The notes under the pieces are model-generated. The model worked only from the letters and a program-made list of their open reading frames with translations, was not told the DNA's origin and did no database searches. DNA of 64,000 bases from CAYFLR01 sp964343805. GTDB lineage: Bacteria; Bdellovibrionota_B; Oligoflexia; CAYFLR01. Below, piece by piece: positions 25,279-34,823 of the stretch. The stretch is from positions 1-64,000 of the forward strand of contig CAYFLR010000029.1 in the NCBI GenBank assembly GCA_964343805.1, in the 5' to 3' direction. Positions within the stretch are counted from its first letter, which is position 1, and every line of letters starts with the position of its first letter. The translations under genes and the position numbers were made by a program.

Positions 25279-26684
25279 AACACTTTTCATCTATAGGGTG
25301 TTCTACCAACCGATCTTATGGTTGGTGTCATGATTTTCTATCTATGATAAGGTTTCGCCTTACAGAGGATGGTTTAGTTCCTGGCCAATTAATAAGGATT
25401 GGGATCCAAATTCCTTCATCACAATTAAATAATTTGCATGATTGGTTAAATATCCAGCGATTTGATGAAAAGTTTTTTTGGTCCAGTAGGAATAGTGAGT
25501 TCCAATTAGCTGGGGTGGGAGTAGCTAGAGCCTATAAAGGGGATAATAGAGAGCAACTTTTCCGCTCTCTTAAAGATTTAAAGTCTGATTTAAATTACTG
25601 GAATGATGATGGCCTAAAAATCTTAGGCGGTTGCCGTTTTAACTTAACAACTGAGGTAGAGAGATGTTGGCAACCTTTTGCGGGATATAACTTTATACTC
25701 CCTCTTTTTACCCTTGAGACACAAAATAACTCCTATTATTTCAACTGTAATATTCTCTATCAAGGTGGGAAAGAGAGTTTATTGAAAAAAATCGAATCTC
25801 AATTTTCGCATCTAATTTTTACACAAATTCCAGAAGAAGAGCTAAACCTCTCAATTTCTCAAAAAAAGGATGTCCCCAGTCGAATGGAATTCTGTCAGCA
25901 GGTTGAGAAGGCTTTAGATCTTTTTCAATCTGATGAGATGGAAAAATTGGTGTTAGCGCGTAAAACGGTCGTTGATTTGGAAAAAGATCAGCCTGGGGTA
26001 TCATTATTGAAACATCTTCCTTGTGATAAAAATGCTTACCAGTTTTATTTTCAACCTGAAAAAAAGGCCGCCTTTTTGGGGATAACCCCAGAACGTTTAT
26101 TTTTTAAGAGAGATCGCACTCTTTGGACAGAAGCCGTGGCAGGAACTCGTGTTAGAGGCGCTGATGTTTTGCATGATCAGCAACTGGGGCAAGGGTTGTT
26201 AGATTCTTCAAAAGATAACTATGAGCATCAATTAGTTGTACAGTCAATCCATGCTGCTCTAAATCCACTTTCTCATTCTGTTCATACTGATAAAAAGCCT
26301 CGTTTATTAAAGTTGAAAAAACTTCAACATCTCCATGTCTCAGCTAAAGCTGAGCTAAGGGATGGTATAGATGATTTTGATTTAATGGATGCTCTTCATC
26401 CCACAGCTGCTGTGGGAGGATACCCTTTAAACAAAGCGTTTACTTATATAGAGGGTATAGAATCACTTGATAGAGGTTGGTATGCTGGGCCAATAGGTTG
26501 GATTTCAAAATCAGAATCTGAATTTGCAGTGGCTATTAGGTCTGCTTTGATAGAGCAAAATAAAATACATGTATTTGCAGGAGCGGGTATTGTAGAGGGT
26601 TCAGTTCCTGACAGTGAATGGCAAGAAATTGAAAATAAAATGGCTAATTTTCATCAATTCATGGATGAAGAAAGTATTCAGTAA
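25275..26684 (+). CDS. menF: Isochorismate synthase MenF
   Basis: 469 residues. Converts chorismate to isochorismate, the entry step to menaquinone. The C-terminal chorismate-binding domain shows FLGITPERLF, TEAVAGTRVRG, HPTAAVGGYP and GAGIVEGSVPDSEW, all typical of MenF/EntC. The N-terminal ~170 residues are less conserved. It overlaps menG by 4 bp and is followed by menD, which supports MenF over a siderophore EntC. Confidence 0.95.
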   Translation: MKHFSSIGCSTNRSYGWCHDFLSMIRFRLTEDGLVPGQLIRIGIQIPSSQLNNLHDWLNIQRFDEKFFWSSRNSEFQLAGVGVARAYKGDNREQLFRSLKDLKSDLNYWNDDGLKILGGCRFNLTTEVERCWQPFAGYNFILPLFTLETQNNSYYFNCNILYQGGKESLLKKIESQFSHLIFTQIPEEELNLSISQKKDVPSRMEFCQQVEKALDLFQSDEMEKLVLARKTVVDLEKDQPGVSLLKHLPCDKNAYQFYFQPEKKAAFLGITPERLFFKRDRTLWTEAVAGTRVRGADVLHDQQLGQGLLDSSKDNYEHQLVVQSIHAALNPLSHSVHTDKKPRLLKLKKLQHLHVSAKAELRDGIDDFDLMDALHPTAAVGGYPLNKAFTYIEGIESLDRGWYAGPIGWISKSESEFAVAIRSALIEQNKIHVFAGAGIVEGSVPDSEWQEIENKMANFHQFMDEESIQ

Positions 26685-26698
26685 AGGTATCTGGTTTT

Positions 26699-28441
26699 AT
26701 GAATTTAGAATGGTCTACCCTTATTATTGAAGAACTTGTCCGCAATCAAGTTTCTTTGATTTGTATTTCTCCTGGGGCTAGATCTGCACCTTTGACAGTG
26801 GCTGCAGCGAGGAATAAAGCAGTTAACACAGAGCGGTTTTATGATGAAAGAGCTGCTGCTTTCTATGCACTCGGTTATGCAAGAGCTACGGGGAATCCTG
26901 CGGCTTTAATTGCAACTTCTGGTACTGCGGTGGCAAATTATTTTCCCGCTATTATTGAAGCCTCAATGGACCATGTTCCATTGATTGTGATTACGGCAGA
27001 TCGCCCAGTGGAATTACAAAAATGTGGAGCCAATCAGACCATCAACCAAAACAACATTTTTGGCGATTATATCCGTTGGAGTTTCCAGCTGCCAGCTCCC
27101 GATTCGCTCATTCATCCTAAACTTCTATTAACCACGGTAGATCAACTCGTATTCCGGAGTCGTGTCGAGGTTGCGGGACCAGTGCATCTCAATTGTATGT
27201 TTCGAAAACCTCTGCTAGAGGAGCAAGGCGAGCAGGTAAAATATCCAGAACTATCAAGGTGGTATGAGTCTAAAAAGCCTTACACCCAATACCATCAAAG
27301 TCAAAATGTTATTACTAATCATCAAAAGAACGAGCTTTTAGAAAGGTTGCAAAAAGCAAGTAAGGGCTTGGTGATTTTAGGTAGAATGCCTGCACAGCAG
27401 GACCAAAAGATCTTATTAGAGTTCTTAGATCGACTGAATTGGCCCGTATTCCCTGATATAAGTTCAGGTTTGAGATGGTCTAAAAAAGATAATATTGCAC
27501 ATCACTTTGATCTCCTTTTAAAGGAGGACGCATTTAGTAAAGAGATGCAGATTGACACTCTTTTACATCTAGGCGGAGCCTATCTATCAGCTTCTTTAGA
27601 GCAGTTTGTGAAAGGCCTGCCATTAACTTATTATCTTCATGTGCATGAGAATGCCGATCGTTTGGATATGTTTCATAAAGTGAGCGAGCGTTATTCCATT
27701 GGAGTAGGTGAATTCTGTCAAAGTTTAATCTCTGATTTAAAATCACCCTCTTTCAAAATATTGGAATCCAACCAGTCTGGAGATATTCAAAGAAGGTCTT
27801 CTAAGATAGAAAACCGTCTACAACAGATAGGGTTAGAAAGTGAGGTGCTTACCGAGCCTATGGTGGCCAACATTTTGAGCCAAATTATCCCAGCAGGAAC
27901 GGGATTGTTTTTATCAAATAGTATGCCTATTCGTTATTTTAGCCAGTTTGCTCAGGCTGCCAATCAAAATTTTGTTATTTGTTCCAATCGAGGGGCCAGT
28001 GGTATTGATGGAATTATCTCCTCGGCAATAGGCTTTGCGAAAGGGTTAAAAAAGCCGACCACTTTAGTCATCGGTGACATCGCTTTTATTCATGATTTAA
28101 ATTCTCTGGTTTTACTAAAAGAGAGTAGGACTCCCATTACAATCATTCTTATTAATAATCAGGGGGGTGGAATTTTTTCTTTCTTACCACTAGCTAAAGA
28201 GGATGATGTTTTCAAAGAATTCTTTACTCAGCCCCATTCACTTCAATTTGGGCAGGTGATAGAAGGAATGGGGATTAACTACTGTAAGGCAAAAACCCCC
28301 TCTCAACTCAAGACGAATTATGAGAGAGTGTGTAGTGCCGAACAAACTACTATCATTGAAATTAACACAAAGGCTGATGAAAACTTTGTGGAATATAATA
28401 AATTAGTAAATCAACTTTTAGGAGATAATAATGATTGTTGA
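26699..28441 (+). CDS. menD: SEPHCHC synthase MenD (thiamine-diphosphate enzyme)
   Basis: 580 residues. Joins isochorismate and 2-oxoglutarate. N-terminal Pyr domain with CISPGARSAPLTVAAARN and the catalytic Glu region NTERFYDERAAAFYALGYAR; C-terminal PP domain with CSNRGASGIDGIISSAIGFA and the ThDP/Mg motif GDIAFIHDLN...NNQGGGIF. Full length for the family. Its end overlaps menB by 11 bp. Confidence 0.97.
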   Translation: MNLEWSTLIIEELVRNQVSLICISPGARSAPLTVAAARNKAVNTERFYDERAAAFYALGYARATGNPAALIATSGTAVANYFPAIIEASMDHVPLIVITADRPVELQKCGANQTINQNNIFGDYIRWSFQLPAPDSLIHPKLLLTTVDQLVFRSRVEVAGPVHLNCMFRKPLLEEQGEQVKYPELSRWYESKKPYTQYHQSQNVITNHQKNELLERLQKASKGLVILGRMPAQQDQKILLEFLDRLNWPVFPDISSGLRWSKKDNIAHHFDLLLKEDAFSKEMQIDTLLHLGGAYLSASLEQFVKGLPLTYYLHVHENADRLDMFHKVSERYSIGVGEFCQSLISDLKSPSFKILESNQSGDIQRRSSKIENRLQQIGLESEVLTEPMVANILSQIIPAGTGLFLSNSMPIRYFSQFAQAANQNFVICSNRGASGIDGIISSAIGFAKGLKKPTTLVIGDIAFIHDLNSLVLLKESRTPITIILINNQGGGIFSFLPLAKEDDVFKEFFTQPHSLQFGQVIEGMGINYCKAKTPSQLKTNYERVCSAEQTTIIEINTKADENFVEYNKLVNQLLGDNNDC

Positions 28442-29252
28442 ATGGTATTTAGAGGGTGATTATAAAGATATTGAATATCATAAAACCAAAGATGGAATTG
28501 CAAAAATTACCATAAATCGACCCGAAGTCAGGAATGCTTTTCGGCCTACCACTGTAATGGAAATGTGTAAAGCATTTGATAATGCCCAAGAAGATCCTAA
28601 CATCGGTGTTATTGTCCTTACTGGAAAAGGAGAGAAGGCATTTTGTTCTGGTGGAGATCAGAGAGTTCGAGGAGAAGCCGGTTATGTGGATGATGCCGGG
28701 GTCCATAGATTGAATGTTCTTGATTTTCAAAGAAGGATCAGGAATTGCCCCAAACCTGTCATTGCTATGGTGGCGGGGTATGCCATTGGTGGAGGTCATG
28801 TTCTTCATTTAATGTGTGACTTAACCATAGCTGCTGAGAATGCTGTTTTTGGGCAAACGGGGCCTAAAGTTGGATCTTTCGATGGGGGATACGGTTCTTC
28901 CTATTTAGCAAGAATAGTAGGACAAAAGAAGGCTCGAGAGATTTGGTTTTTATGCCGACAATATGATGCTAAACAAGCCTTAGATATGGGATTGATTAAT
29001 AAAATAGTTCCTTATTCGGAGTTAGAAGAAGAGACTGTTCAATGGTGTCACGAAATTTTAGCTAATTCGCCAACGGCTATCCGATGTTTAAAAGCAGCTC
29101 TTAATGCAGACTGTGATGGTCAAGCCGGATTGCAAGAGTTGGCTGGTTGTGCAACCATGCTCTATTACATGACTGAGGAAGGGCAAGAGGGTAAAAATGC
29201 TTTTCTTGAAAAGAGAAGTCCTAACTTTTCCAAATTTACCCGGAGACCCTAA
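28431..29252 (+). CDS. menB: 1,4-dihydroxy-2-naphthoyl-CoA synthase MenB
   Basis: 273 residues, crotonase fold. Cyclises succinylbenzoyl-CoA. Visible are FCSGGDQRVRG, AMVAGYAIGGGHVLHLMCD for the oxyanion hole, the MenB signature GQTGPKVGSFDGGYGSSYLAR and the C-terminal EGKNAFLEKRSPNFSKF. Overlaps the end of menD, indicating coupled translation. Confidence 0.97.
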   Translation: MIVEWYLEGDYKDIEYHKTKDGIAKITINRPEVRNAFRPTTVMEMCKAFDNAQEDPNIGVIVLTGKGEKAFCSGGDQRVRGEAGYVDDAGVHRLNVLDFQRRIRNCPKPVIAMVAGYAIGGGHVLHLMCDLTIAAENAVFGQTGPKVGSFDGGYGSSYLARIVGQKKAREIWFLCRQYDAKQALDMGLINKIVPYSELEEETVQWCHEILANSPTAIRCLKAALNADCDGQAGLQELAGCATMLYYMTEEGQEGKNAFLEKRSPNFSKFTRRP

Positions 29253-29254
29253 TT

Positions 29255-30142
29255 ATGGGGCAATGGATTAAAATATGGGCCGAAGCAGCAAGGCCAAAAA
29301 CTCTATGGGCTTCAATTTCTCCTGTTTTGATGGGATTAGTATTGGCTTATTTATCTCAATCTTTTAATTGGGCTATAGCTGTTTTAACCTTGCTGGCAGC
29401 CATTTTAATACAGATTGGTACCAACTACGCAAATGATTATTATGATTTTAAAAATGGTGCTGATCAAGAACGAGAGCATGGACCCCGCCGACTCACTCAG
29501 ATGGGAGTTGTTTCTCCAAAGGCTATGCGAAATGCCTTTATTTGGGCCTTTGGTCTGGCGGTCATGTGCGGTATATTTTTAGTTTATCAAGGAGGAATAC
29601 CTATTCTGATCGTGGGTATCTTATCTATTCTCTTTGGGATTCTTTATACAGCAGGTCCATATCCCCTGGGCTACATCGGCTTAGGAGATCTATTTGTATT
29701 GTTATTTTTTGGTCCTGTGGCAGTGGGGGGAACCTATTATCTGCTGTCCATGGAATTGACTGGGTCTGTTTTGTTATTGGGTTTGATTCCAGGTCTTTTT
29801 GGTGCCTGTATCTTAACTGTGAATAATTTACGGGACGTTGAAACCGATCATAGAGCGGGTAAACGGACATTAGCAGTGCGATTTGGGAAAAAGTTTGCTC
29901 AGGTGGAATATCTTTTTTGCCTGTTACTTGCCCTATCCTTACCTCTTCTCATTCCTATTAGGGTGGATATTTCACCATGGAGATTTTTAGCCATTGGATT
30001 TTTTATCCTTTTGTTGGCAAAGCCCTCTATCGAAATCGTTCTAGCTAATGAGGGGGGGAGTCAGTTAAACAAGGTATTAGCCGGGACTGGAAAACTGTTG
30101 CTCTTTCATACTATCTTGTTATCAGTTGGATGGATTTGGTGA
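29255..30142 (+). CDS. menA: 1,4-dihydroxy-2-naphthoate polyprenyltransferase MenA
   Basis: 295 residues, polytopic UbiA-family membrane enzyme that attaches the polyprenyl tail. First Asp-rich motif in NYANDYYDFKNGAD (about 65), second in NNLRDVETDHRAGKRTLAVR (about 187), with about eight hydrophobic helices. It starts 2 bp after menB and overlaps menC by 13 bp. Confidence 0.96.
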   Translation: MGQWIKIWAEAARPKTLWASISPVLMGLVLAYLSQSFNWAIAVLTLLAAILIQIGTNYANDYYDFKNGADQEREHGPRRLTQMGVVSPKAMRNAFIWAFGLAVMCGIFLVYQGGIPILIVGILSILFGILYTAGPYPLGYIGLGDLFVLLFFGPVAVGGTYYLLSMELTGSVLLLGLIPGLFGACILTVNNLRDVETDHRAGKRTLAVRFGKKFAQVEYLFCLLLALSLPLLIPIRVDISPWRFLAIGFFILLLAKPSIEIVLANEGGSQLNKVLAGTGKLLLFHTILLSVGWIW

Positions 30143-31176
30143 AAATCCACTCTCTAAGAATTTTTAGATACTACCTTCCTTTTGCCAAAGCTCTGCAGCG
30201 TTCTAACTTCTCTACTATTGCTCGCGATGGGCTGATTATTCAGTTGAGATCTGATCAAGGAAAAGAGGGCTGGGGTGAGGTCGCGCCTTTTCCTTTGTTA
30301 AACCCTGAGAGTTTAGAGTCTTGTATAGAGCAGTTAAAGAGACTGAAATATAAACTATCTAGGGAGACCATTCCATTAGATAATTTATGGAACTCTACTT
30401 TCAATGATTTATTTCCCTCGGTGCAGTATGGTATTGAAATGGCTTTATGGGAAATGGAGGATAAGCTATCGGGAGAAGGCGCCACGGAAGTTCCCTATCA
30501 ATATCTGCTTTCTGGAAAAGAAAATGAGGATGAGCTTGCTGATCTTGTTAAGAGCTATGATCACTTTAAACTAAAAGTGATGCCTGGACAAAATAGAGAG
30601 TTTCACTCTTTTATATCCTTTCTGAAATCTCTAGGTGGAGAAAGGTTAAAGATTCGATTGGATGCCAATGGAAGTTTTGATTTAGATGAGGTAATTGGGT
30701 TTGGTAAACAGTTAACTTCTTTGGGAATCGACTTTATTGAAGAACCAACTCCTAATTCCGATGAGTGGCCTGCTTTTTATGATGCCTGTGGAATTCCTGT
30801 TGCCGTGGATGAAAGCATTTCTCATGTTTTACCCCAGTCCTGGGAGGGCTGGGATTTTTTAAAGGCGTTTATTATAAAACCAACAAGTTTCGGCCGAATA
30901 AACCAATTATTCTCGCTCATAGAGAAGGTAAATAAGAATTCACGAGAGTGCCAATTAAGCTCACCCTTTTTTTCAGGTTTGGGTCTCTCTTTTCTCATTC
31001 GATTGGCTTCACTTTACCTGCCAAATCAATGCATGGGATTTGGAACCTATCGATGGTTTACGGAAGATATCCTGTTTGACCCTATCCCTAACTTTCATGG
31101 CAGAATTGCTCTAAATCAGCTGCCAAACCAACTCCTTCCTATATCAAAAACTTCCATGAAGGAGATTTTAATATAG
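30130..31176 (+). CDS. menC: o-Succinylbenzoate synthase MenC
   Basis: 348 residues, enolase superfamily. Dehydrates SHCHC to o-succinylbenzoate. Family marks: FKLKVMPG (catalytic Lys), the metal ligands in IRLDANGSFD, IDFIEEPT and VAVDESIS, and the second Lys in FIIKPTSFG. The start at 30130 lies within the end of menA. Confidence 0.93.
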   Translation: MDLVKIHSLRIFRYYLPFAKALQRSNFSTIARDGLIIQLRSDQGKEGWGEVAPFPLLNPESLESCIEQLKRLKYKLSRETIPLDNLWNSTFNDLFPSVQYGIEMALWEMEDKLSGEGATEVPYQYLLSGKENEDELADLVKSYDHFKLKVMPGQNREFHSFISFLKSLGGERLKIRLDANGSFDLDEVIGFGKQLTSLGIDFIEEPTPNSDEWPAFYDACGIPVAVDESISHVLPQSWEGWDFLKAFIIKPTSFGRINQLFSLIEKVNKNSRECQLSSPFFSGLGLSFLIRLASLYLPNQCMGFGTYRWFTEDILFDPIPNFHGRIALNQLPNQLLPISKTSMKEILI

Positions 31177-31178
31177 AT

Positions 31179-32669
31179 ATGGCAGATAATCTGGCTCCTC
31201 TTTGGAATAGAGCACTGAACAATCTGGATAGAGTCTTCATTGAAACTGATAAAAGACAATGGTCTTATGGTGAGTCTTTGTATCTAATTTCCAAATTAAT
31301 ACTTAATAATAAAGAAAGAGGAATAAAGGCTGGAGACCGTGTCGCCATACTACTTCCAGAAAATGCGGGGTTTCTCTTCCTATTTTTATCATTTATCACC
31401 TCAGGAGTGACAGTGATCCCTTTGTCTGGTCAAACTCCTCCAGATAAATTGTTAAAATGGTTGATGGAGATAGATTGCCATTTTTTGATCACAAATAGGG
31501 AGGATATTGGATCATCAAAAAGAAAAATAAAAATCCTTTCTTGGGATTTTGAATTTGAAAACCTTCATCACGGCTCAGACTCTTTCCCAATTCATCTATT
31601 TCAGCAAGTAGATCTTGAACAAGAATCCACCATCTTGTTTACGTCAGGAACTACCGGATCAGCCAAGGCAGTATTACATTCAATAAAAAGCCACCTGGTA
31701 AGTGCTGAAGCATCTAATAAAACGGTCCCTTTTGAAGCTGGAGATAAGTGGTTGCTTTCTCTTTCCTTAAGTCATATTGCAGGTGTTGCTATTTCCTTTA
31801 GAGCCATTTCAGTAGGAGGAACAATTGTCATTTTACCTAAACCAGAAAGGGGAGATTGGACAGCAGATATATTGCGACATCAAGTAACACATGTGTCATT
31901 TGTTCCGACCCAACTTCAAAGGTTGATGAATTCGGATGAAACAGCTCCTTTACCTTCTCTTAAAACTATATTGTTAGGAGGTGCAACTATTTCCAGATCT
32001 TTAGTTTATAAGGCTCGGTCAAGGGGGCTCCCTGTGCGCTGCACTTATGGATCTACTGAATTGGCCTCTCAAATTGCCACATCGGATTTAAATCAAATTG
32101 ATACTTTACAAGCTCTGCCTTCGGTTGATTTCAAAATCTCTAATCAAGGAGAGCTCTTAGTAAAAGGAGAAACCTTATGTAAAGGGTATCTCAATCAACC
32201 AGATTTATTTAGCCAAAGAATTGACGAAGATGGTTGGTTCCGTACTGGAGACAGGGTCTACCCGATCAAGAATAAAAGTGGAGGCTTTCGGGTTTTAGGA
32301 AGGATTGATCGTATGTTTATTTCTGGGGGGGAGAATATCTACCCAGAAGAGATTGAAACTTTGCTCCTTTCACATAAAGGAATAGAAAAGGCTGTGGTTT
32401 TAGCCATAAAAAATGAGGAGTTTGGAGAACGCCCAGTGGCTTTCTTGAAATTATCGAAAGAACATCCTTTTTTACCTTCGGTTTTTGAGCAGTATCTGAG
32501 TACCAAGATCCCTGGATTTAAAGTCCCGGATTATTTTTTACCATGGCCTCGAAAAGAACCTTCGCAAGGTTTAAGATCTCAAGATAACAGTCTAAAACCT
32601 AACCTTAAATACTTTCAGCGTTTATTAGACTTCCTTTTTCACAGTGAGAAAAGAAGGGAAAATGATTGA
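31179..32669 (+). CDS. menE: o-Succinylbenzoate-CoA ligase MenE
   Basis: 496 residues, adenylate-forming ligase. P-loop-like motif ILFTSGTTGSAKAVLHS (about 150), YGSTELASQ, WFRTGDRV and the hinge region GRIDRMFISGGENIYPEEIE. Activates o-succinylbenzoate for MenB. It follows menC by 2 bp. The Lys expected at the very C-terminus is hard to place, so function is judged from context and core motifs. Confidence 0.93.
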   Translation: MADNLAPLWNRALNNLDRVFIETDKRQWSYGESLYLISKLILNNKERGIKAGDRVAILLPENAGFLFLFLSFITSGVTVIPLSGQTPPDKLLKWLMEIDCHFLITNREDIGSSKRKIKILSWDFEFENLHHGSDSFPIHLFQQVDLEQESTILFTSGTTGSAKAVLHSIKSHLVSAEASNKTVPFEAGDKWLLSLSLSHIAGVAISFRAISVGGTIVILPKPERGDWTADILRHQVTHVSFVPTQLQRLMNSDETAPLPSLKTILLGGATISRSLVYKARSRGLPVRCTYGSTELASQIATSDLNQIDTLQALPSVDFKISNQGELLVKGETLCKGYLNQPDLFSQRIDEDGWFRTGDRVYPIKNKSGGFRVLGRIDRMFISGGENIYPEEIETLLLSHKGIEKAVVLAIKNEEFGERPVAFLKLSKEHPFLPSVFEQYLSTKIPGFKVPDYFLPWPRKEPSQGLRSQDNSLKPNLKYFQRLLDFLFHSEKRREND

Positions 32670-32702
32670 TTAAAAGTCAATCACAAGGTAAAAGAAAATA
32701 TT

Positions 32703-33740
32703 ATGAATTTTATGGGCAGCACCATTGTAAATGGTATTAAAAACACTTTTCAACCTAATTCCTATGGTTTAACTGACGTGGTTCCTTTGCACATCGCTCA
32801 ATATCTTAAGAAGTTAGATGTTTCAATTGAGAGCGAGTATCATTTACCAGAAATCCCAGAACTAATTAATGGCACCGTGTTGAATGGGGGAAAAAAATTT
32901 CGTCCTTTACTTTGCCTTATGATGGGAGACCTTTTCTACATAACCCCTCAGGAGATGACTCAGTATGCTCGTGTCTCTGAATTAACACATTCAGCTACTT
33001 TGGCCCATGATGATGTGATTGATAACTCGACTCTTCGTAGAAATAAATCCACTATAAATCATGTCTCATCAAATACCCGAGCTATTTTATCAGGCGACTT
33101 TCTACTTGCCAAAGCGATGGTAGAGCTTTCTGATTGTGGTAACGTTAATATCATAAAAGATTTAGCTAATACCTTATTAGATCTGGTTGATGGAGAGTGG
33201 ATCCAGTTGGGAGTGAAGGGTAACTTTGTGGAAAGTAAGAATCAAGTGGACTCTATCGCTGAGAAAAAAACGGCGAGCATGTTCCGGTGGTGTTGTATGG
33301 TGGCACCTCGTATTCTCGATGCTGACATACAGTTAGTTAGGTCATGTAGAGAGCTTGGGCATTGCATCGGAATGATTTTTCAGATAGTGGATGATATTTT
33401 GGATTTTGATCCTAAATCAAAAAAGCCATTTGCCTTAGATATTGCCAACGGACAAATCAATTACGTTACTGTTGCAATGGTTGATAAATATCCAGAGCTT
33501 TTAGAAAAAATTGCAGCTATCTATGGGCAAAAGAATAATAAAGAATGGCCTTGGACTGAAGATCAACTTAATTATGCAAAGAATGTTACCATTGAAAAGG
33601 CCAAGTTGTGGGTATCGAAAGGGCAAAAAAGTTTATCCGAAATAGAGAAAATATGTAAAGCAAATGGAGTTGCTTATAAAATTGAAGTGATTAATTCTTT
33701 TAAAAAGATGTTAGGCTTATTGGTTTTTAGACATTTTTAA
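32703..33740 (+). CDS. Polyprenyl diphosphate synthase (menaquinone side chain)
   Basis: 345 residues, trans-prenyltransferase. Substrate motif GGKKFRPLLCLM, first Asp-rich motif ATLAHDDVIDNSTLRR, second motif MIFQIVDDILDFD. Makes the long isoprenoid diphosphate used by MenA; chain length cannot be told from sequence by eye. As last gene of the men operon it very likely supplies the quinone tail (IspB/HepT-like). The C-terminus after about residue 240 is somewhat divergent. Confidence 0.92.
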   Translation: MNFMGSTIVNGIKNTFQPNSYGLTDVVPLHIAQYLKKLDVSIESEYHLPEIPELINGTVLNGGKKFRPLLCLMMGDLFYITPQEMTQYARVSELTHSATLAHDDVIDNSTLRRNKSTINHVSSNTRAILSGDFLLAKAMVELSDCGNVNIIKDLANTLLDLVDGEWIQLGVKGNFVESKNQVDSIAEKKTASMFRWCCMVAPRILDADIQLVRSCRELGHCIGMIFQIVDDILDFDPKSKKPFALDIANGQINYVTVAMVDKYPELLEKIAAIYGQKNNKEWPWTEDQLNYAKNVTIEKAKLWVSKGQKSLSEIEKICKANGVAYKIEVINSFKKMLGLLVFRHF

Positions 33741-33755
33741 CTAAGGAGAGGTGTT

Positions 33756-34823
33756 ATGAGAATTGTACTGTACTTGTTATTAATCCCACTTTCTTTTGCG
33801 ACTGTAAATGCTAGCGAATTGCAATTAGGAGCTCAATTAGGAATTGATGTCCTAAAGCAGAACTTTACTAATAAAGAGGCTGAAAATCATATAGTGAGAC
33901 CAGAGGTTTCAGGTTTCGGTATTACAATTGCTCAAGAATTTGCATCAGGAACTTCCTATGAAATGGAATTACTTCCATTGGAGATTGCCAAATGGGAGGA
34001 TAACCAAAGTGTAGATCAGAAGACTTTTATAGATACCTATCTATTTACTTGGAAAACCCCACATAAAGGTTTTTCGGTAAATTTTGGCCGTCAATTTGAA
34101 CCTTCTCATCGAATTGATACTCCCAGCCCCACCTTTGGTGATGAGAGCCCCGGTGCTAGGTATGAAGGTTTTATTTTAGGTTATGAGTCAGCTGATCTTA
34201 TGGGAATGAATGCTCAAGTTTTCTTCGCGCCTGGAATGGAAGGTCTTACCGGAAGTGAATTTCCTGATCAAGAGTGGGCCTTTGGTTTTTCTTCTACCTT
34301 TGAGCCAACCAAAGACTTGGGTCTATTTGTTGGTCTAACCCGCGATAGTGATATTGGTAGTATGGGAGATGTGGCCAAACCTTCTAGAGAAAAATTTCCA
34401 TCCACTACGGTTACTTTCAGTACTCAGTTTAAGGGAGTTGAGAAAACTTTTGTGGGATTTGGGCTATACTACAATATGAATGAACTTTCTGTATTAAATG
34501 CAGAGAAGAAAAAATTTGAAAGTAAAGAAGGCTCCAATATGAACTGGTTTGTTTCTGCAAACTACCAAATAGCAGACCCAGCAAAAATTGGTCTAGATAT
34601 CGTTGGTTCCACTGTCAAGACTCCTGGATCAAAGAAAGATCTTACAGGTATGACAAGTATTTTAAGTGGATCTTATGAGGCAGCTGAGAAGCTCGTATTT
34701 GCAGCTGACTTGTCTTTCATTACCCAGAAGTTTGATGGTAAGTCTGTTCTTACAAAAGCTGATTCCACTGATACTGTGGACTCTCATACAGCGTTTTTAT
34801 TGAGAATGACTTACGCATACTAA
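33756..34823 (+). CDS. Porin-like outer-membrane protein
   Basis: 355 residues. Signal peptide ending at VNAS (about 20), then repeated alternating beta-strand segments (FSVNFGRQFEP, KTFVGFGLYYNMNEL, NMNWFVSANYQIAD) and a last strand AFLLRMTYAY. An aromatic C-terminal residue is typical for barrel insertion. AAGGAGAGG lies 6 nt before the start. It follows the polyprenyl synthase gene by 15 bp, but a role in quinone synthesis is unlikely. Substrate unknown. Its stop overlaps the kinase gene on the other strand by 4 bp. Confidence 0.8.
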   Translation: MRIVLYLLLIPLSFATVNASELQLGAQLGIDVLKQNFTNKEAENHIVRPEVSGFGITIAQEFASGTSYEMELLPLEIAKWEDNQSVDQKTFIDTYLFTWKTPHKGFSVNFGRQFEPSHRIDTPSPTFGDESPGARYEGFILGYESADLMGMNAQVFFAPGMEGLTGSEFPDQEWAFGFSSTFEPTKDLGLFVGLTRDSDIGSMGDVAKPSREKFPSTTVTFSTQFKGVEKTFVGFGLYYNMNELSVLNAEKKKFESKEGSNMNWFVSANYQIADPAKIGLDIVGSTVKTPGSKKDLTGMTSILSGSYEAAEKLVFAADLSFITQKFDGKSVLTKADSTDTVDSHTAFLLRMTYAY

